Of a stretch of DNA of 64,000 nucleotides, positions 25,510-34,522 are shown one piece after another. Origin of the DNA: Enterobacteriaceae bacterium (GTDB taxonomy: Bacteria; Pseudomonadota; Gammaproteobacteria; Enterobacterales; Enterobacteriaceae); NCBI GenBank assembly GCA_902363335.1, contig CABIZV010000003.1, forward strand, positions 221,475 to 285,474. The letters are read 5' to 3'. Within the stretch, counting starts at the first letter, position 1. Every line of letters begins with the position of its first letter. Under the pieces are notes generated by a model that was not told the DNA's origin, did not search any database, and was given only the letters and a program-made list of their open reading frames with translations. The translations under genes and the position numbers were made by a program.

Positions 25510-26910
25510 TCAGGACTGAACGTGACGTGCGCGAAGGTCGGTTGCAATGCGCGCCATCATAGGGTTATTGAGCCGGCAGGCGCGGATTGAGAACGCCAGC
25601 AGCAGGTGGAACAGGGCGGGCAGCAGAGTTTCCATTGCCGTTATGCCTGTCAGTGACTCGGCGGTCTGGTTCCCTTCACCGGGCTGATAAGCCACATAGA
25701 TAAAGACCAGGCTAATAATGCCCGCACTGGAGGCCCAGGCCAGCTTGATAAAGAACAGGTTAAAGGCGAAGTTCATGCCGGATGAGCGCACGCCGGTTTT
25801 CCATTCGCCGTAGTCGTCGGAGAAGGCCATCAGTGAGAAGTGCAGCGGTAGAGTAAAGCCCAGAATAATGCCGTTGCCGAGGATTACCGCCAGCCACAGC
25901 GTCTGGTGGGCTGGGCCGGTGGGTAAGAACCACATGCCGACGGCGATCGCCGCTAATACCAGGTTGGTGTAGTAGTAGAGCTTGACGGTATCGAAACGGC
26001 GAGAGAGCAAGTTGATGACCACTGAACCGAAAATAGAGGCAAAGGTCACCATGGTGAAGAACAGCGAGGTATAGCCGGTGGAGCCGCCTAACACGTAGGT
26101 GATGAAGTACATATAGCCGCCACCGCGGATGTTAAACACGTTGATAAGCAAGAACGACATCACCAGCATCAGCAGTAACTGGTCATTTTTGCGCAGCCCG
26201 GCGATGTGCTCTCGCAGGGTGAACTTGCCCATCATATCCAGCGATACGCGTTCGCGAACCCAGAAGAAGCAGCACAGGAACATCACCGCTGCAATGGCGC
26301 ACAGGACGCCAACGCCATACTGATAGCCCTGAGCGGTGTTGCCCTGACCCAGTACTTTAACTAACCACGGCAGACCAACGGAGACCAGAAAACCGGCCAC
26401 GCCGCACAGTACGAAACGCCATGCCTGGCAGGAGATCACCTCGCTGTGGCGGGTGGTCATGGTGTTAATCAGCGCGCAATAGGGGACGTTAATCGCGGTA
26501 TAGCTCACCGACAGCAGCAGATAGGTGCCAAATGCCCAGGCGATTTTTACCCCCATGCTGGTATCGGGAACGGTAAAGGTCAGAACGCCAATAATGGCGA
26601 TAGGCACGGCAATCCACAGCTGCCAGGGGCGAAAGCGTCCCCAGCGGCTCTGTGTACGATCAGCCAGGACGCCCATAATGGGGTCGGAAATGGCATCAAA
26701 CACGCGCAATGCCAGGAACATCGTGCCGACCAATGCGGGGGTTAATCCAAAGACATCAGTATAGAAAAAGGTCAGGAAGTTCATGATAAGGCAGGTAATA
26801 ACGGTGCCGCCTGCGTCGCCAAGACCGTAGCCGATTTTTTCCCGAATCGATAATTTATCGTCCAGTGAACCCGGCACAATCTCGCTGGTGGTGATGGGTG
26901 TAGCGGTCAT
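25510..26910 (-). CDS. GPH-family (MelB/YicJ-like) glycoside:cation symporter
   Basis: A 466-residue, 12-helix sugar symporter of the glycoside-pentoside-hexuronide family. KIGYGLGDAGGTVI and FYTDVFGL near the N-terminus and DPIMGVLADRTQSRWGRFRP in the first loop are hallmarks of MelB/YicJ proteins. The ATG at 26910 sits 5 nt after GAGGAG. It heads the two-gene leftward unit with GH127 and is divergent from an AraC-type regulator across 238 nt. The pairing suggests uptake of an arabinofuranose-containing disaccharide. Confidence 0.88.
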   Translation of the reverse strand: MTATPITTSEIVPGSLDDKLSIREKIGYGLGDAGGTVITCLIMNFLTFFYTDVFGLTPALVGTMFLALRVFDAISDPIMGVLADRTQSRWGRFRPWQLWIAVPIAIIGVLTFTVPDTSMGVKIAWAFGTYLLLSVSYTAINVPYCALINTMTTRHSEVISCQAWRFVLCGVAGFLVSVGLPWLVKVLGQGNTAQGYQYGVGVLCAIAAVMFLCCFFWVRERVSLDMMGKFTLREHIAGLRKNDQLLLMLVMSFLLINVFNIRGGGYMYFITYVLGGSTGYTSLFFTMVTFASIFGSVVINLLSRRFDTVKLYYYTNLVLAAIAVGMWFLPTGPAHQTLWLAVILGNGIILGFTLPLHFSLMAFSDDYGEWKTGVRSSGMNFAFNLFFIKLAWASSAGIISLVFIYVAYQPGEGNQTAESLTGITAMETLLPALFHLLLAFSIRACRLNNPMMARIATDLRARHVQS

Positions 26911-27148
26911 GGGTACTCCTCGCAATGTGGAGAGTTCTTATTCAGTAGGGTTATTTTTGTAATGTCATGACCTGTTTAATTTTGCCTGGAATGCGGCGAC
27001 CAACAAGGTCACAAAGAAGTATAAAAAGTGGGTAATTCCGACTTGATGAGAAAAGTGTGAAGGCGATCGGGCATAAATCCATTTATTTAATAATAATCAA
27101 TAAGAAAACACGTTTATTGCCTATGATTAAGCGGGATTATTAATATTT

Positions 27149-27967
27149 ATGCTCAATCTCTCCATAGCGCTTCCGATTAAGGTGCAGAACGGAGGCTTAT
27201 TTATCTCACGCGGTGTGGGACGTCACCCGGCGCGCCGGTTACGCTCATGGGAAATTATTTTTGTGGAAAAAGGGACATTAACGATTCAGGAAGATGAGCG
27301 TATTTTTCAGGTTTGCGCTGGCGACAGTTTATTACTTTGGCCGGGGCGTCAGCATGTGGGAATTGAGGATTTCCCGGCTGAGCTGAAGTTCTACTGGCTG
27401 CATTTTGAAATCAATGCGCCCACGCAATCGCATCCGCTGCTAACGCAGTTGGCCATTCCGCAGCAGACCACTCTGCACGATCCTCAGTCTCTGATCTCGC
27501 TGTTTCGTCAGTTTCTCAACGAGCAAGAAAAAATTCAGCGTAACGCTTCACTAGAATTTATTTTACTGCTGATTTTGCAGCATATTTCGCTATCGGCGCA
27601 AACCGAGGAGCCAAAAGATGAGGGGGGGACCGCGCTGGCCTGGCGGGCGCAGCAGGTGATTCATACCCGCTACCATTTGCCGCTCTCTACCTCCATGCTG
27701 GCAAAAGAGCTGCACTGTAATGCCGACTATTTGGGGCGCGTTTACCGAAGGGTGTTTCACCTGACGCTGACGGAGGCCATTCACCGCCAGCGGGTGCGGG
27801 CGGCGGAAAAGCTCCTGAGCAACCATGCGCGTTCGTTAAAAGAGGTGGCCGAACAGTGCGGTTTTGCCGATGTGGGCTATTTTCGACAAATCTTCCGCAA
27901 GCATACCGGTCTGACACCCGCCGCGTGGAAGCGGCGGTATTGTAAGGAGCATATTAATTCGGCATGA
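27149..27967 (+). CDS. AraC-family transcriptional regulator of the GH127 locus
   Basis: A 272-residue regulator: an N-terminal cupin-like sensing domain (about 1-150, with DSLLLWPGRQH), a linker, and a C-terminal double helix-turn-helix (about 170-268, with SLKEVAEQCGFADVGYFRQIFRKHTGLTPAAWKRR in two parts). It is divergent from the transporter-GH127 pair, the standard arrangement for a sugar-responsive activator. Inducer and site are unknown; the AT-rich 238-nt intergenic region holds no operator I can identify with confidence. Confidence 0.85.
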   Translation: MLNLSIALPIKVQNGGLFISRGVGRHPARRLRSWEIIFVEKGTLTIQEDERIFQVCAGDSLLLWPGRQHVGIEDFPAELKFYWLHFEINAPTQSHPLLTQLAIPQQTTLHDPQSLISLFRQFLNEQEKIQRNASLEFILLLILQHISLSAQTEEPKDEGGTALAWRAQQVIHTRYHLPLSTSMLAKELHCNADYLGRVYRRVFHLTLTEAIHRQRVRAAEKLLSNHARSLKEVAEQCGFADVGYFRQIFRKHTGLTPAAWKRRYCKEHINSA

Positions 27968-28088
27968 GGCAAATGACCGAATAGGCTCAGGCATCTAACA
28001 AAAAATGCTGACCACCGATGTCGGATCAAAGCATGACATCGACCTGCTCTGGCACTCTTAGGGTTTACTGTCCACAACGGAGTGGGGA

Positions 28089-28550
28089 ATGAACCCGTTT
28101 ATTGTCGCTGATTCCATGAAGTGTATTGGTTGCCGGACGTGCGAGGTCGCCTGCGTCGTGGCGCATCAGGAGCCGCAGGCGTGCGCGACGATATCGCGTG
28201 AGGCGTTCCTTCCGCGTATTCGCGTGGTGAAGGGGGATACGTTTTCGACGGCGGTAGCTTGTCACCAGTGTGAAGACTCACCGTGCGGAAATGTCTGCCC
28301 AACGGGGGCTATCTCGCGCAAGGATGGCTATATCAGCGTCGATCAAGCACGTTGCATCGGGTGTAAGAGCTGTATGCTGGCCTGTCCGTTTGGTGCGATG
28401 AACGTGGTTGTGCAACAGTCACGGGCGCAGGCGGTAAAATGCGATTTATGCCGCCATCGTGAAGAAGGGCCAGCCTGCGTGGCGGCCTGTCCTACGCAGG
28501 CGCTGGCCTGTGTTGATGTTGGGCAAAGCGTGAAGCCAGCATTCATGTAG
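28089..28550 (+). CDS. ysaA: 4Fe-4S ferredoxin-like protein YsaA
   Basis: A 153-residue electron-transfer subunit of the DmsB/HycB type (E. coli YsaA, 157). Four cysteine clusters are visible: CIGCRTCEVAC, CHQCEDSPCGNVC, CIGCKSCMLAC and CDLCRHREEGPACVAAC, enough for four [4Fe-4S] clusters. No catalytic partner is encoded beside it, so its electron donor and acceptor are unknown. Start ATG is preceded by GGAGTGGGGA. It follows the AraC gene and converges on avtA. Confidence 0.92.
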   Translation: MNPFIVADSMKCIGCRTCEVACVVAHQEPQACATISREAFLPRIRVVKGDTFSTAVACHQCEDSPCGNVCPTGAISRKDGYISVDQARCIGCKSCMLACPFGAMNVVVQQSRAQAVKCDLCRHREEGPACVAACPTQALACVDVGQSVKPAFM

Positions 28551-28595
28551 GTGGTGGAGGTCAGGCCCAATAAGCAAAGCCTGACCGCTCCTGCA

Positions 28596-29849
28596 TTAAC
28601 CTTTTTCGCGCCAGGCTTGCGCAATCTCTTCGGCGAGAATCTTCACGCCCGCTTCAATTTTTTCCGGCTCAGGAACATAGTTCATGCGCATACATTGATG
28701 CGTGTGATCCCACGGTTTATCCAGGCCCGGGAAGAAGAAGTTGCCGGGAACCATCAGGACGCCACGTTTTTTCAGCCGCTGATACAGTTCCTCAGTGGTG
28801 ATCGGCAAATCTTTAAACCACAGCCACAGGAAAATCGCGCCTTCGGGTTTATGAATCAGGCAGCGATCTTCCGGTAAATAGCGGCGAAGAGTAGCGATAG
28901 TTTCCTGAACGCGCTGATAGTAGAACGGTTTGATAACCGTTTCCGACAGGCGCAGCAGGTCTTTGCGCTTAATCATTTCACACATCATGGCAGGGCCGAT
29001 GCCGCCGGGCGCGAGGCTGATAATGCCGTTCATATTGCTGATGGCGGTGATGATTTTCTCATTGGCGATAATAATCCCGCAGCGGGTACCCGGTAAGCCA
29101 AGCTTAGACAGGCTCATACACAAGATGGTGTTTGGGTTCCAAAGCGGCGTGGCTTCGCTAAAGATAATACCGGGGAAGGGCACGCCGTAGGCGTTGTCGA
29201 TAACCAGCGGGACGTTATGTTGACGGGCCAATACATCCAGCTTCTTCACTTCATCGTCGGTAATGACATTACCCGTCGGGTTGGTTGGCCGAGAAACGCA
29301 GATCATCCCGGTATCTTCGCCGATTGGCAGGTTGTCGAAATCGACGTGGTACTTAAACTGCCCCTCCGGCAATAACTCGATGTGAGGGCGTGTCGAGACG
29401 AACAAATCGTCTTCAAGACCAGAATCTGCGTAGCCGATGTACTCCGGCGTCAGCGGAAAAAGCACCTTGCGAGTGGTGCCATCGGCGCGGCGTCCGGCAA
29501 ACAGGTTAAATAAGTAGAAAAACGCGCTTTGGCTGCCATTTGTCAGTGCAATATTCTGCGGGCCAATCTCCCAACCTAATTCATTTCGCAGCATATCGGC
29601 GAGGGCGACGAGCAGATCGTTCTTCCCTTGTGGGCCATCATAATTGCATAGCGCTTCAGAGACTTTGCCGCTTTCCAGCATCTGGGCCAGTAGATTCGTA
29701 AAGTAACTGTTCATCTCTGGGATTTGCGCCGGATTACCGCCGCCAAGCATGATGGCGCCCGGGGTGCGTAAACCGTCGTTGAGGTCTTCCATCAGGCGGG
29801 CGATGCCTGTATGGCGGGTGAACTTGTCGCCGAAAAGTGAAAATGTCAT
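28596..29849 (-). CDS. avtA: valine-pyruvate aminotransferase
   Basis: A 417-residue fold-type I PLP aminotransferase, the same length as E. coli AvtA, making L-alanine from pyruvate with L-valine as donor. The substrate-proximal segment MLGGGNPAQIP and the PLP-lysine region SLSKLGLPGTRCGI are present. It begins MTFSLFGDKFTRHTGIARLM as in E. coli. It is flanked by ysaA (convergent) and malS (same strand). Confidence 0.97.
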   Translation of the reverse strand: MTFSLFGDKFTRHTGIARLMEDLNDGLRTPGAIMLGGGNPAQIPEMNSYFTNLLAQMLESGKVSEALCNYDGPQGKNDLLVALADMLRNELGWEIGPQNIALTNGSQSAFFYLFNLFAGRRADGTTRKVLFPLTPEYIGYADSGLEDDLFVSTRPHIELLPEGQFKYHVDFDNLPIGEDTGMICVSRPTNPTGNVITDDEVKKLDVLARQHNVPLVIDNAYGVPFPGIIFSEATPLWNPNTILCMSLSKLGLPGTRCGIIIANEKIITAISNMNGIISLAPGGIGPAMMCEMIKRKDLLRLSETVIKPFYYQRVQETIATLRRYLPEDRCLIHKPEGAIFLWLWFKDLPITTEELYQRLKKRGVLMVPGNFFFPGLDKPWDHTHQCMRMNYVPEPEKIEAGVKILAEEIAQAWREKG

Positions 29850-29914
29850 AGCTGATTTTCTATTGCTTATTTTGTGATGTCGGTAACGATAACGCCACTC
29901 ACGATGCGGTGCAA

Positions 29915-30019
29915 ATGACCTACTGGAGGATTATTAAGTGGATAACGCGTGATATTGCGTATTGGTTAGCGTTTTGTGCTAAAAGCCTGCGCGCCTGGCG
30001 CAGGCTGTATGAAGGATAA
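29915..30019 (+). CDS. possible small protein (34 residues)
   Basis: An ATG at 29915 opens a 34-codon frame beginning MTYWRIIKWITRDIAYWL and ending RRLYEG. It contains five tryptophans and many arginines, giving a basic amphipathic peptide. A GGAGG lies inside the frame and not in front of the ATG, and the 3' part coincides with the malS terminator hairpin, so coding is uncertain. It lies in the 170-nt gap between avtA and malS. Confidence 0.3.
   Translation: MTYWRIIKWITRDIAYWLAFCAKSLRAWRRLYEG
29981..30006 (-). terminator. Rho-independent terminator of malS
   Basis: AGCCTGCGC/GCGCAGGCT stem with a short loop; on the minus strand it is followed by TTTTAGC. It sits 14 nt past the malS stop. 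Confidence 0.75.
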
Positions 30020-30020
30020 A

Positions 30021-32057
30021 TCAGCGGTTACCTGCCCAGACTACCATCACTTTATCCTGTCCATTTTCACGAACAAAACCGTAGCCTTGGGGGAGCGAAA
30101 GCGTGGTGTGCAAACCTGCGCCAATGGCCGAGTGACGGGCGCGGAACTGCCCCAGAGTCTGCCAGTGTGCGACGGTCTGCGCAGAGCGACCGGCGACATC
30201 CTGCCAGTTCATCTGTGAACGCGTGCCTTGCAGCGGGTCGGAACCGGTAGGGCCAAACGGACGATCTGACTCATCGCCGTAGAAAATCTGTACCGCACCG
30301 GGAGCGAGCAGCAACAGTTCAGCCGCATTGCCGCCTTGCTCTCTGAACAGGCGGGTATCGTGAGACGACAAATAGCTCAGAACGTTAAAGCTCTGGAGCT
30401 TTTCCGCCATCTGTTGCCAGGTGGCGTCGATATTGGCCAGGCAGTCGCTGGCCTTAGCCGCCTGATCCTGGTAATCGAAGTTAATCATCGCGTCGAAGCC
30501 GTGGTGGTAATAGTCGCTTTGCATAACCCCGTGGCCCCAGGCCTCGCCGGTCATCCAGAATGGCGCATCATCCACGGCTTTTTGTGGATTGGCTTTCTTC
30601 CACGCCGCCAGCGCTTCGGTGGATTGCGTTTTCAACTGCTGCCATGCCGCCATTTCGACGTGTTTGGCGGTATCCACGCGGAAGCCGTCAATACCGTAAT
30701 CCCGTACCCATTGGCTAAGCCAGTGGGTGAGGTAGTCGCGCGGGGTATAACCGTCGATGGCTTTTGCGTGCGTGTCCGGCTTGTGGCGATAAAAATTGGG
30801 TAATCCGCCGGGCGTCGTGGATTCGGTTTTCAGATCGGGAAGGAAAGCCAGCGACATGGTCAGGTCGTCAAACCCCGGATTGTCGTAATCGCCGATATCC
30901 GTGCGGATCCATGCTTTGCCCCACCAGTTTTCCCAGGCAGCTTTGTCGCTGAAATTGATGTAGTCGTTGAAGCTGTGCCAGCTCTGCCCGGGGCCGGGTT
31001 TCCAGTCGGTCCAGTGCTGGCCCAGGGTTTTAGTGATTTCCTCGCCTTGCAGATACAGCGCGCCAAACTGGTACTGCTGCATATCGGCAAGCGTCGCGTA
31101 GCCGGTGTGGTTCATCACCACATCAAACAGAATGCGGATGCCGCGCTGATGGGCACCGTCAACCAGCGCGCGCAGATCGGCTTCCGTGCCCATGTTGGCA
31201 TCGAGCGTGGTCCAGTCCTGAGTGTAGTAGCCGTGATAGGCATAATGCGGGAAATCGCCTTTCGTGCCGCCACCGACCCAGCCGTGGATCTGCTCAAGCG
31301 GCGAGCTTATCCACAGCGCGTTGACGCCCAATTTTTGCAGGTAGTCGAGCTTGCTGGTGAGCCCTTTAAGATCGCCACCGTGAAAGGTGCCAATTTCCTG
31401 CATCCCGTCTTTATGGCGACCGTAGCTATTGTCGTTACTGGGGTCGCCGTTAACGAAGCGGTCGGTCAGCACGAAGTAGACCGTGGCGTTGTGCCAGCTA
31501 AATGGGGCGGTTTTTTCGCTAGCCGCACTTTCCAGCAACAATAAGCCATTGCTGTGCTCTGCGGGTTGTAAGGTAATTTTCCCCTGGGTGACAACGGCCG
31601 TCTTACCGCTGTAGAAATCGCGGACAAGGCTACCTTCAGCAAACGTCTGGCTAACATCCAGCGTCAGTGGTTTTCCGTCCCAGCGCGGACATTGACGGAC
31701 GGAAACCTGCGCGGCGCTGCTCTCAGCGGCGCTGTTGACGGCAATGGTCAGCGTAGGCGTACCGGAGCGGGTATCGACTTCCAGCGTATAGGTGCCATCA
31801 CGGAACAGACGCCATTGTGGCGCCTCGCCTTTGCACGGCTCCAGCGAGAGCATTTGGTTCAGGCGAATGGCGGAAGAGGGCTGCCAGCACTGTTGGTCAA
31901 AATTCAATCGAAGAGGGCGAGTACTCTTGGTCAGCGTTTTTTGGCTACTGAATTTTCCCGTTCCGTCGGCAGAAAACGCCGGGAAATCGTCAGTCGTCCA
32001 GCTTGCGGCGCTCGCGAAAGCGGGTATCAGTAACGGAAGAATAGCGGCGAGTTTCAT
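30021..32057 (-). CDS. malS: periplasmic alpha-amylase
   Basis: A 678-residue exported GH13 enzyme (E. coli MalS, 676) that cuts long maltodextrins in the periplasm. The signal peptide MKLAAILPLLIPAFASAA is followed by a starch-binding-like N-terminal region (about 20-180) and the catalytic barrel. Motifs include VVMNHTG, the nucleophile in DGFRVDTAKH, the acid Glu in MTGEAWGHG and LSSHDTRLF. The ATG at 32057 gives the E. coli-type N-terminus; an upstream in-frame start lacks signal-peptide character. A MalT-box-like sequence lies 59 nt upstream. Confidence 0.97.
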   Translation of the reverse strand: MKLAAILPLLIPAFASAASWTTDDFPAFSADGTGKFSSQKTLTKSTRPLRLNFDQQCWQPSSAIRLNQMLSLEPCKGEAPQWRLFRDGTYTLEVDTRSGTPTLTIAVNSAAESSAAQVSVRQCPRWDGKPLTLDVSQTFAEGSLVRDFYSGKTAVVTQGKITLQPAEHSNGLLLLESAASEKTAPFSWHNATVYFVLTDRFVNGDPSNDNSYGRHKDGMQEIGTFHGGDLKGLTSKLDYLQKLGVNALWISSPLEQIHGWVGGGTKGDFPHYAYHGYYTQDWTTLDANMGTEADLRALVDGAHQRGIRILFDVVMNHTGYATLADMQQYQFGALYLQGEEITKTLGQHWTDWKPGPGQSWHSFNDYINFSDKAAWENWWGKAWIRTDIGDYDNPGFDDLTMSLAFLPDLKTESTTPGGLPNFYRHKPDTHAKAIDGYTPRDYLTHWLSQWVRDYGIDGFRVDTAKHVEMAAWQQLKTQSTEALAAWKKANPQKAVDDAPFWMTGEAWGHGVMQSDYYHHGFDAMINFDYQDQAAKASDCLANIDATWQQMAEKLQSFNVLSYLSSHDTRLFREQGGNAAELLLLAPGAVQIFYGDESDRPFGPTGSDPLQGTRSQMNWQDVAGRSAQTVAHWQTLGQFRARHSAIGAGLHTTLSLPQGYGFVRENGQDKVMVVWAGNR

Positions 32058-32115
32058 TCCAGTATCCTGTGCCAGAGGGGATTTTCTCAAGTGTGCCAGT
32101 CGGGCGCTGCGCTGT

Positions 32116-32125
32116 TATCCTCCCC
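32116..32125 (-). promoter_or_regulatory. MalT-box-like site upstream of malS
   Basis: On the minus strand GGGGAGGATA matches the MalT box GGGGA(T/G)GAGG at 8 of 10 positions; a weaker GGAGGAG lies a few bases away. MalT control of malS is known in E. coli; a single decamer match is modest evidence here. Confidence 0.35.
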
Positions 32126-32287
32126 AGGCCAGGAGGAGAGTAAGGGCTGAGTGATGGTGGTCAAAAAATGAGCTAAAATGAGAGCTGCCGAGCATTTTGT
32201 CAGTGCGAATTGGCATATGCTGAATCGCGTCCGGTCTGCCGTTTCGGAATCGGACTATTTCTTAGACGTGCTATTTTGGGCTATTTT

Positions 32288-32296
32288 TGCTATAAT
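32288..32296 (+). promoter_or_regulatory. Extended -10 promoter upstream of bax
   Basis: TGCTATAAT, a perfect TATAAT with the TGn extension, about 75 nt upstream of the bax start. No good -35 hexamer is seen, as is common for extended -10 promoters. The rest of the 308-nt malS-bax gap is AT-rich with no further gene. Confidence 0.6.
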
Positions 32297-32365
32297 TTGC
32301 GATTCAGCTCGCAATTTTATTAAATAAGAAGGCGTTGGAATGATTGCATCCGACCAGGAGACCTA

Positions 32366-33205
32366 ATGATATCGACTCCCATCCGACGATATGGGGCCGC
32401 GATTCTCATGTTACTCATCTGCACATTTTCAGGTGGGGTGTTCGCAAAAACACACACGGTAACAAAGCATCAAAAAGCCTCGGTAACAAAGCATCATAAA
32501 GTTACGGCAACTAAGACAAGTTTTAGAAAGGCCAGCAGTAAACAAGAGTATTCTCGCAATAGTGTAAAGAGCAGTTCACTTCCTGATTTGCGAAAATACC
32601 CTTCCGGAACACCAAGGAAACGCGCGTTTCTCCGGACGGTAATGCCTTATATCACAAGTCAAAATGCAGCCATCACCGCAGATCGTAACTGGTTGGTTTC
32701 CAAGCAGTACGAAGGCCGGTGGTCGCCGAGTGAGCGTGCGCGTCTGAAAGATATTGCCGCCCGCTATAAAGTGAGCTGGAACGGCAATACCCGTAAGGTG
32801 CCGTGGAACTCGCTGCTTGAGCGTGTTGATATTATCCCTGGCAGCATGGTTGCCACCATGGCGGCCGCAGAAAGCGGTTGGGGTACATCTAAACTGGCGC
32901 GTAACAACAACAACCTGTTCGGCATGAAATGCGGTAAAGGTTGTGGCGCAGGTGCAATGAACGGTTATACCCGTTTTGACTCAGTGAAAGAGTCCGTACA
33001 GGCGTATGCCAGAAACCTGAATACGCACCCGGCTTATTCTTCGTTCCGTAAGTCACGCGCGCAGCTGCGTAAAACGGATCAGGAAGTCACCGCCACGGCG
33101 ATGATCCATAAGCTGAAAGGCTATTCGACTAAGGGTTCTAGCTATAACGACTACCTGTTTGCGATGTATCAGGATAACCAGCGTCTGATTGCCGCACATA
33201 TGTAA
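32366..33205 (+). CDS. bax: Bax, glucosaminidase-domain protein
   Basis: A 279-residue protein (E. coli Bax, 274). A signal peptide or membrane anchor (about 10-28) precedes a Lys/Thr-rich linker with repeats of VTKHQK/VTKHHK (about 30-55), then an N-acetylglucosaminidase-like domain (about 115-279). MAAAESGWGTSKLARNNNNL carries the putative catalytic Glu. This suggests a cell-wall hydrolase in the periplasm; E. coli Bax has no settled function. It sits between malS and xylR as in E. coli. Confidence 0.93.
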   Translation: MISTPIRRYGAAILMLLICTFSGGVFAKTHTVTKHQKASVTKHHKVTATKTSFRKASSKQEYSRNSVKSSSLPDLRKYPSGTPRKRAFLRTVMPYITSQNAAITADRNWLVSKQYEGRWSPSERARLKDIAARYKVSWNGNTRKVPWNSLLERVDIIPGSMVATMAAAESGWGTSKLARNNNNLFGMKCGKGCGAGAMNGYTRFDSVKESVQAYARNLNTHPAYSSFRKSRAQLRKTDQEVTATAMIHKLKGYSTKGSSYNDYLFAMYQDNQRLIAAHM

Positions 33206-33220
33206 TCGGTTCTGAATCGT

Positions 33221-33252
33221 AAAAAAGCCTTCCAGCGATGGAAGGCTTTTTT
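33221..33252. terminator. Bidirectional terminator between bax and xylR
   Basis: AAAAAAGCCTTCCA-GCGA-TGGAAGGCTTTTTT, a perfect 14-bp stem with tetraloop and symmetric A/T tracts, between convergent genes. Confidence 0.92.
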
Positions 33253-33269
33253 GTTTGCGACGAAGCAAC

Positions 33270-34454
33270 CTAAGCCTGCACCAACGCCTCGCTATGCTGC
33301 TCCCGATACTCCTTCGGCGTAGTGTCATACTCTTTCTTAAACACCGAATAAAAATACTGTAGCGACGGATAGCCGCACATCTGTGAGATTTCGTTAATTG
33401 ATAGCGACGTTGAAACCAGCAGGCTGCGCGCTTTTTCCAGCTTTTCGCTGTGGATCACGGCATGGATGGTTTCACCCACTTCCTCTTTGAAACGCTTTTC
33501 GAGGTTAGAGCGGGAAATGCCTACCGAGTCCAGAACCTGCTCGACCTTAATGCCCTTGCAGGCGTTATTACGGATGTAGTGCATGGCCTGGATCACCGCC
33601 GGGTCGTTTAGCGAACGGTAATCGGTTGAGCGGCGCTCCATCACCCGCATGGGCGGCACCAGCACGCGCTGGAGCGGTAATGCTTCGTTGTCGAGCAGCC
33701 GCTGCATCAGTTTTGCCGCTTGATAGCCCATTTGTCTTGCGCCCTGAGCCACCGATGAGAGGGCCACGCGGGAGAGATAGCGGGTGAGTTCTTCATTATC
33801 AATTCCTATCACGCATAGCTTCTCGGGCACGGGAATATGCAAATGCTCACAGGCTTGCAAAATGTGGCGTGCTCGGGAGTCGGTGACGGCGATAATGCCC
33901 GTTTGTGGCGGTAGCGTCTGCAGCCAGTCGGCCAGCCGATTTTGTGCATGCTGCCAATTTTCCGGCGCGGTTTGCTGGCCCTGATAGATGACGCCACGGT
34001 ACTTCTCTTTGGCAACGATCTGGCTAAATGCGTATTCGCGCTCCTCGGCCCAGCGTTTGCCGCTGGCGGAAGGCAAACCGTAGAATGCAAAACGATGCAC
34101 CCCTTTTTCCTTCAAATGTAAAAAGGCGCTTTCAACCAGCGCATAGTTATCGGTCGCAATGTAGTGGACGGGAGGGTACTGATCCTGGCGATGATAAGAG
34201 CCGCCAACGCCGACGATAGGCACGTCAACATCGGTGAGTAAGGCTTCTATTGTCGGGTCATCGTAGTCGGCGATAACGCCGTCGCCGAGCCATTCCTTGA
34301 TGTTCTCAATACGCGCACGGAAATCTTCTTCAATAAAGATGTCCCACTCAGACTGTGACGCCTGTAAGTATTCGCCCACGCCTTCAACCACCTGACGGTC
34401 AAAAGCTTTATTGGCATTGAATAACAGCGTGACGCGATGACGTTTTCCAAACAT
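33270..34454 (-). CDS. xylR: xylose operon activator XylR
   Basis: A 394-residue regulator (E. coli XylR, 392) with an N-terminal periplasmic-binding-protein-like domain that binds D-xylose (about 1-280) and a C-terminal AraC-type double HTH (about 285-390; VGISRSNLEKRFKEEVGETI and INEISQMCGYPSLQYFYSVF). It activates xylAB and xylFGHR together with CRP. It is the last gene of the leftward xylFGHR cluster, 68 nt after xylH. Confidence 0.97.
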   Translation of the reverse strand: MFGKRHRVTLLFNANKAFDRQVVEGVGEYLQASQSEWDIFIEEDFRARIENIKEWLGDGVIADYDDPTIEALLTDVDVPIVGVGGSYHRQDQYPPVHYIATDNYALVESAFLHLKEKGVHRFAFYGLPSASGKRWAEEREYAFSQIVAKEKYRGVIYQGQQTAPENWQHAQNRLADWLQTLPPQTGIIAVTDSRARHILQACEHLHIPVPEKLCVIGIDNEELTRYLSRVALSSVAQGARQMGYQAAKLMQRLLDNEALPLQRVLVPPMRVMERRSTDYRSLNDPAVIQAMHYIRNNACKGIKVEQVLDSVGISRSNLEKRFKEEVGETIHAVIHSEKLEKARSLLVSTSLSINEISQMCGYPSLQYFYSVFKKEYDTTPKEYREQHSEALVQA

Positions 34455-34522
34455 GGTTCAGGGTTCCTCGTGAATCATGAGGGGTGTTGCCAAAGCGGTC
34501 TGGCAACACCACGGTCTGGTAA

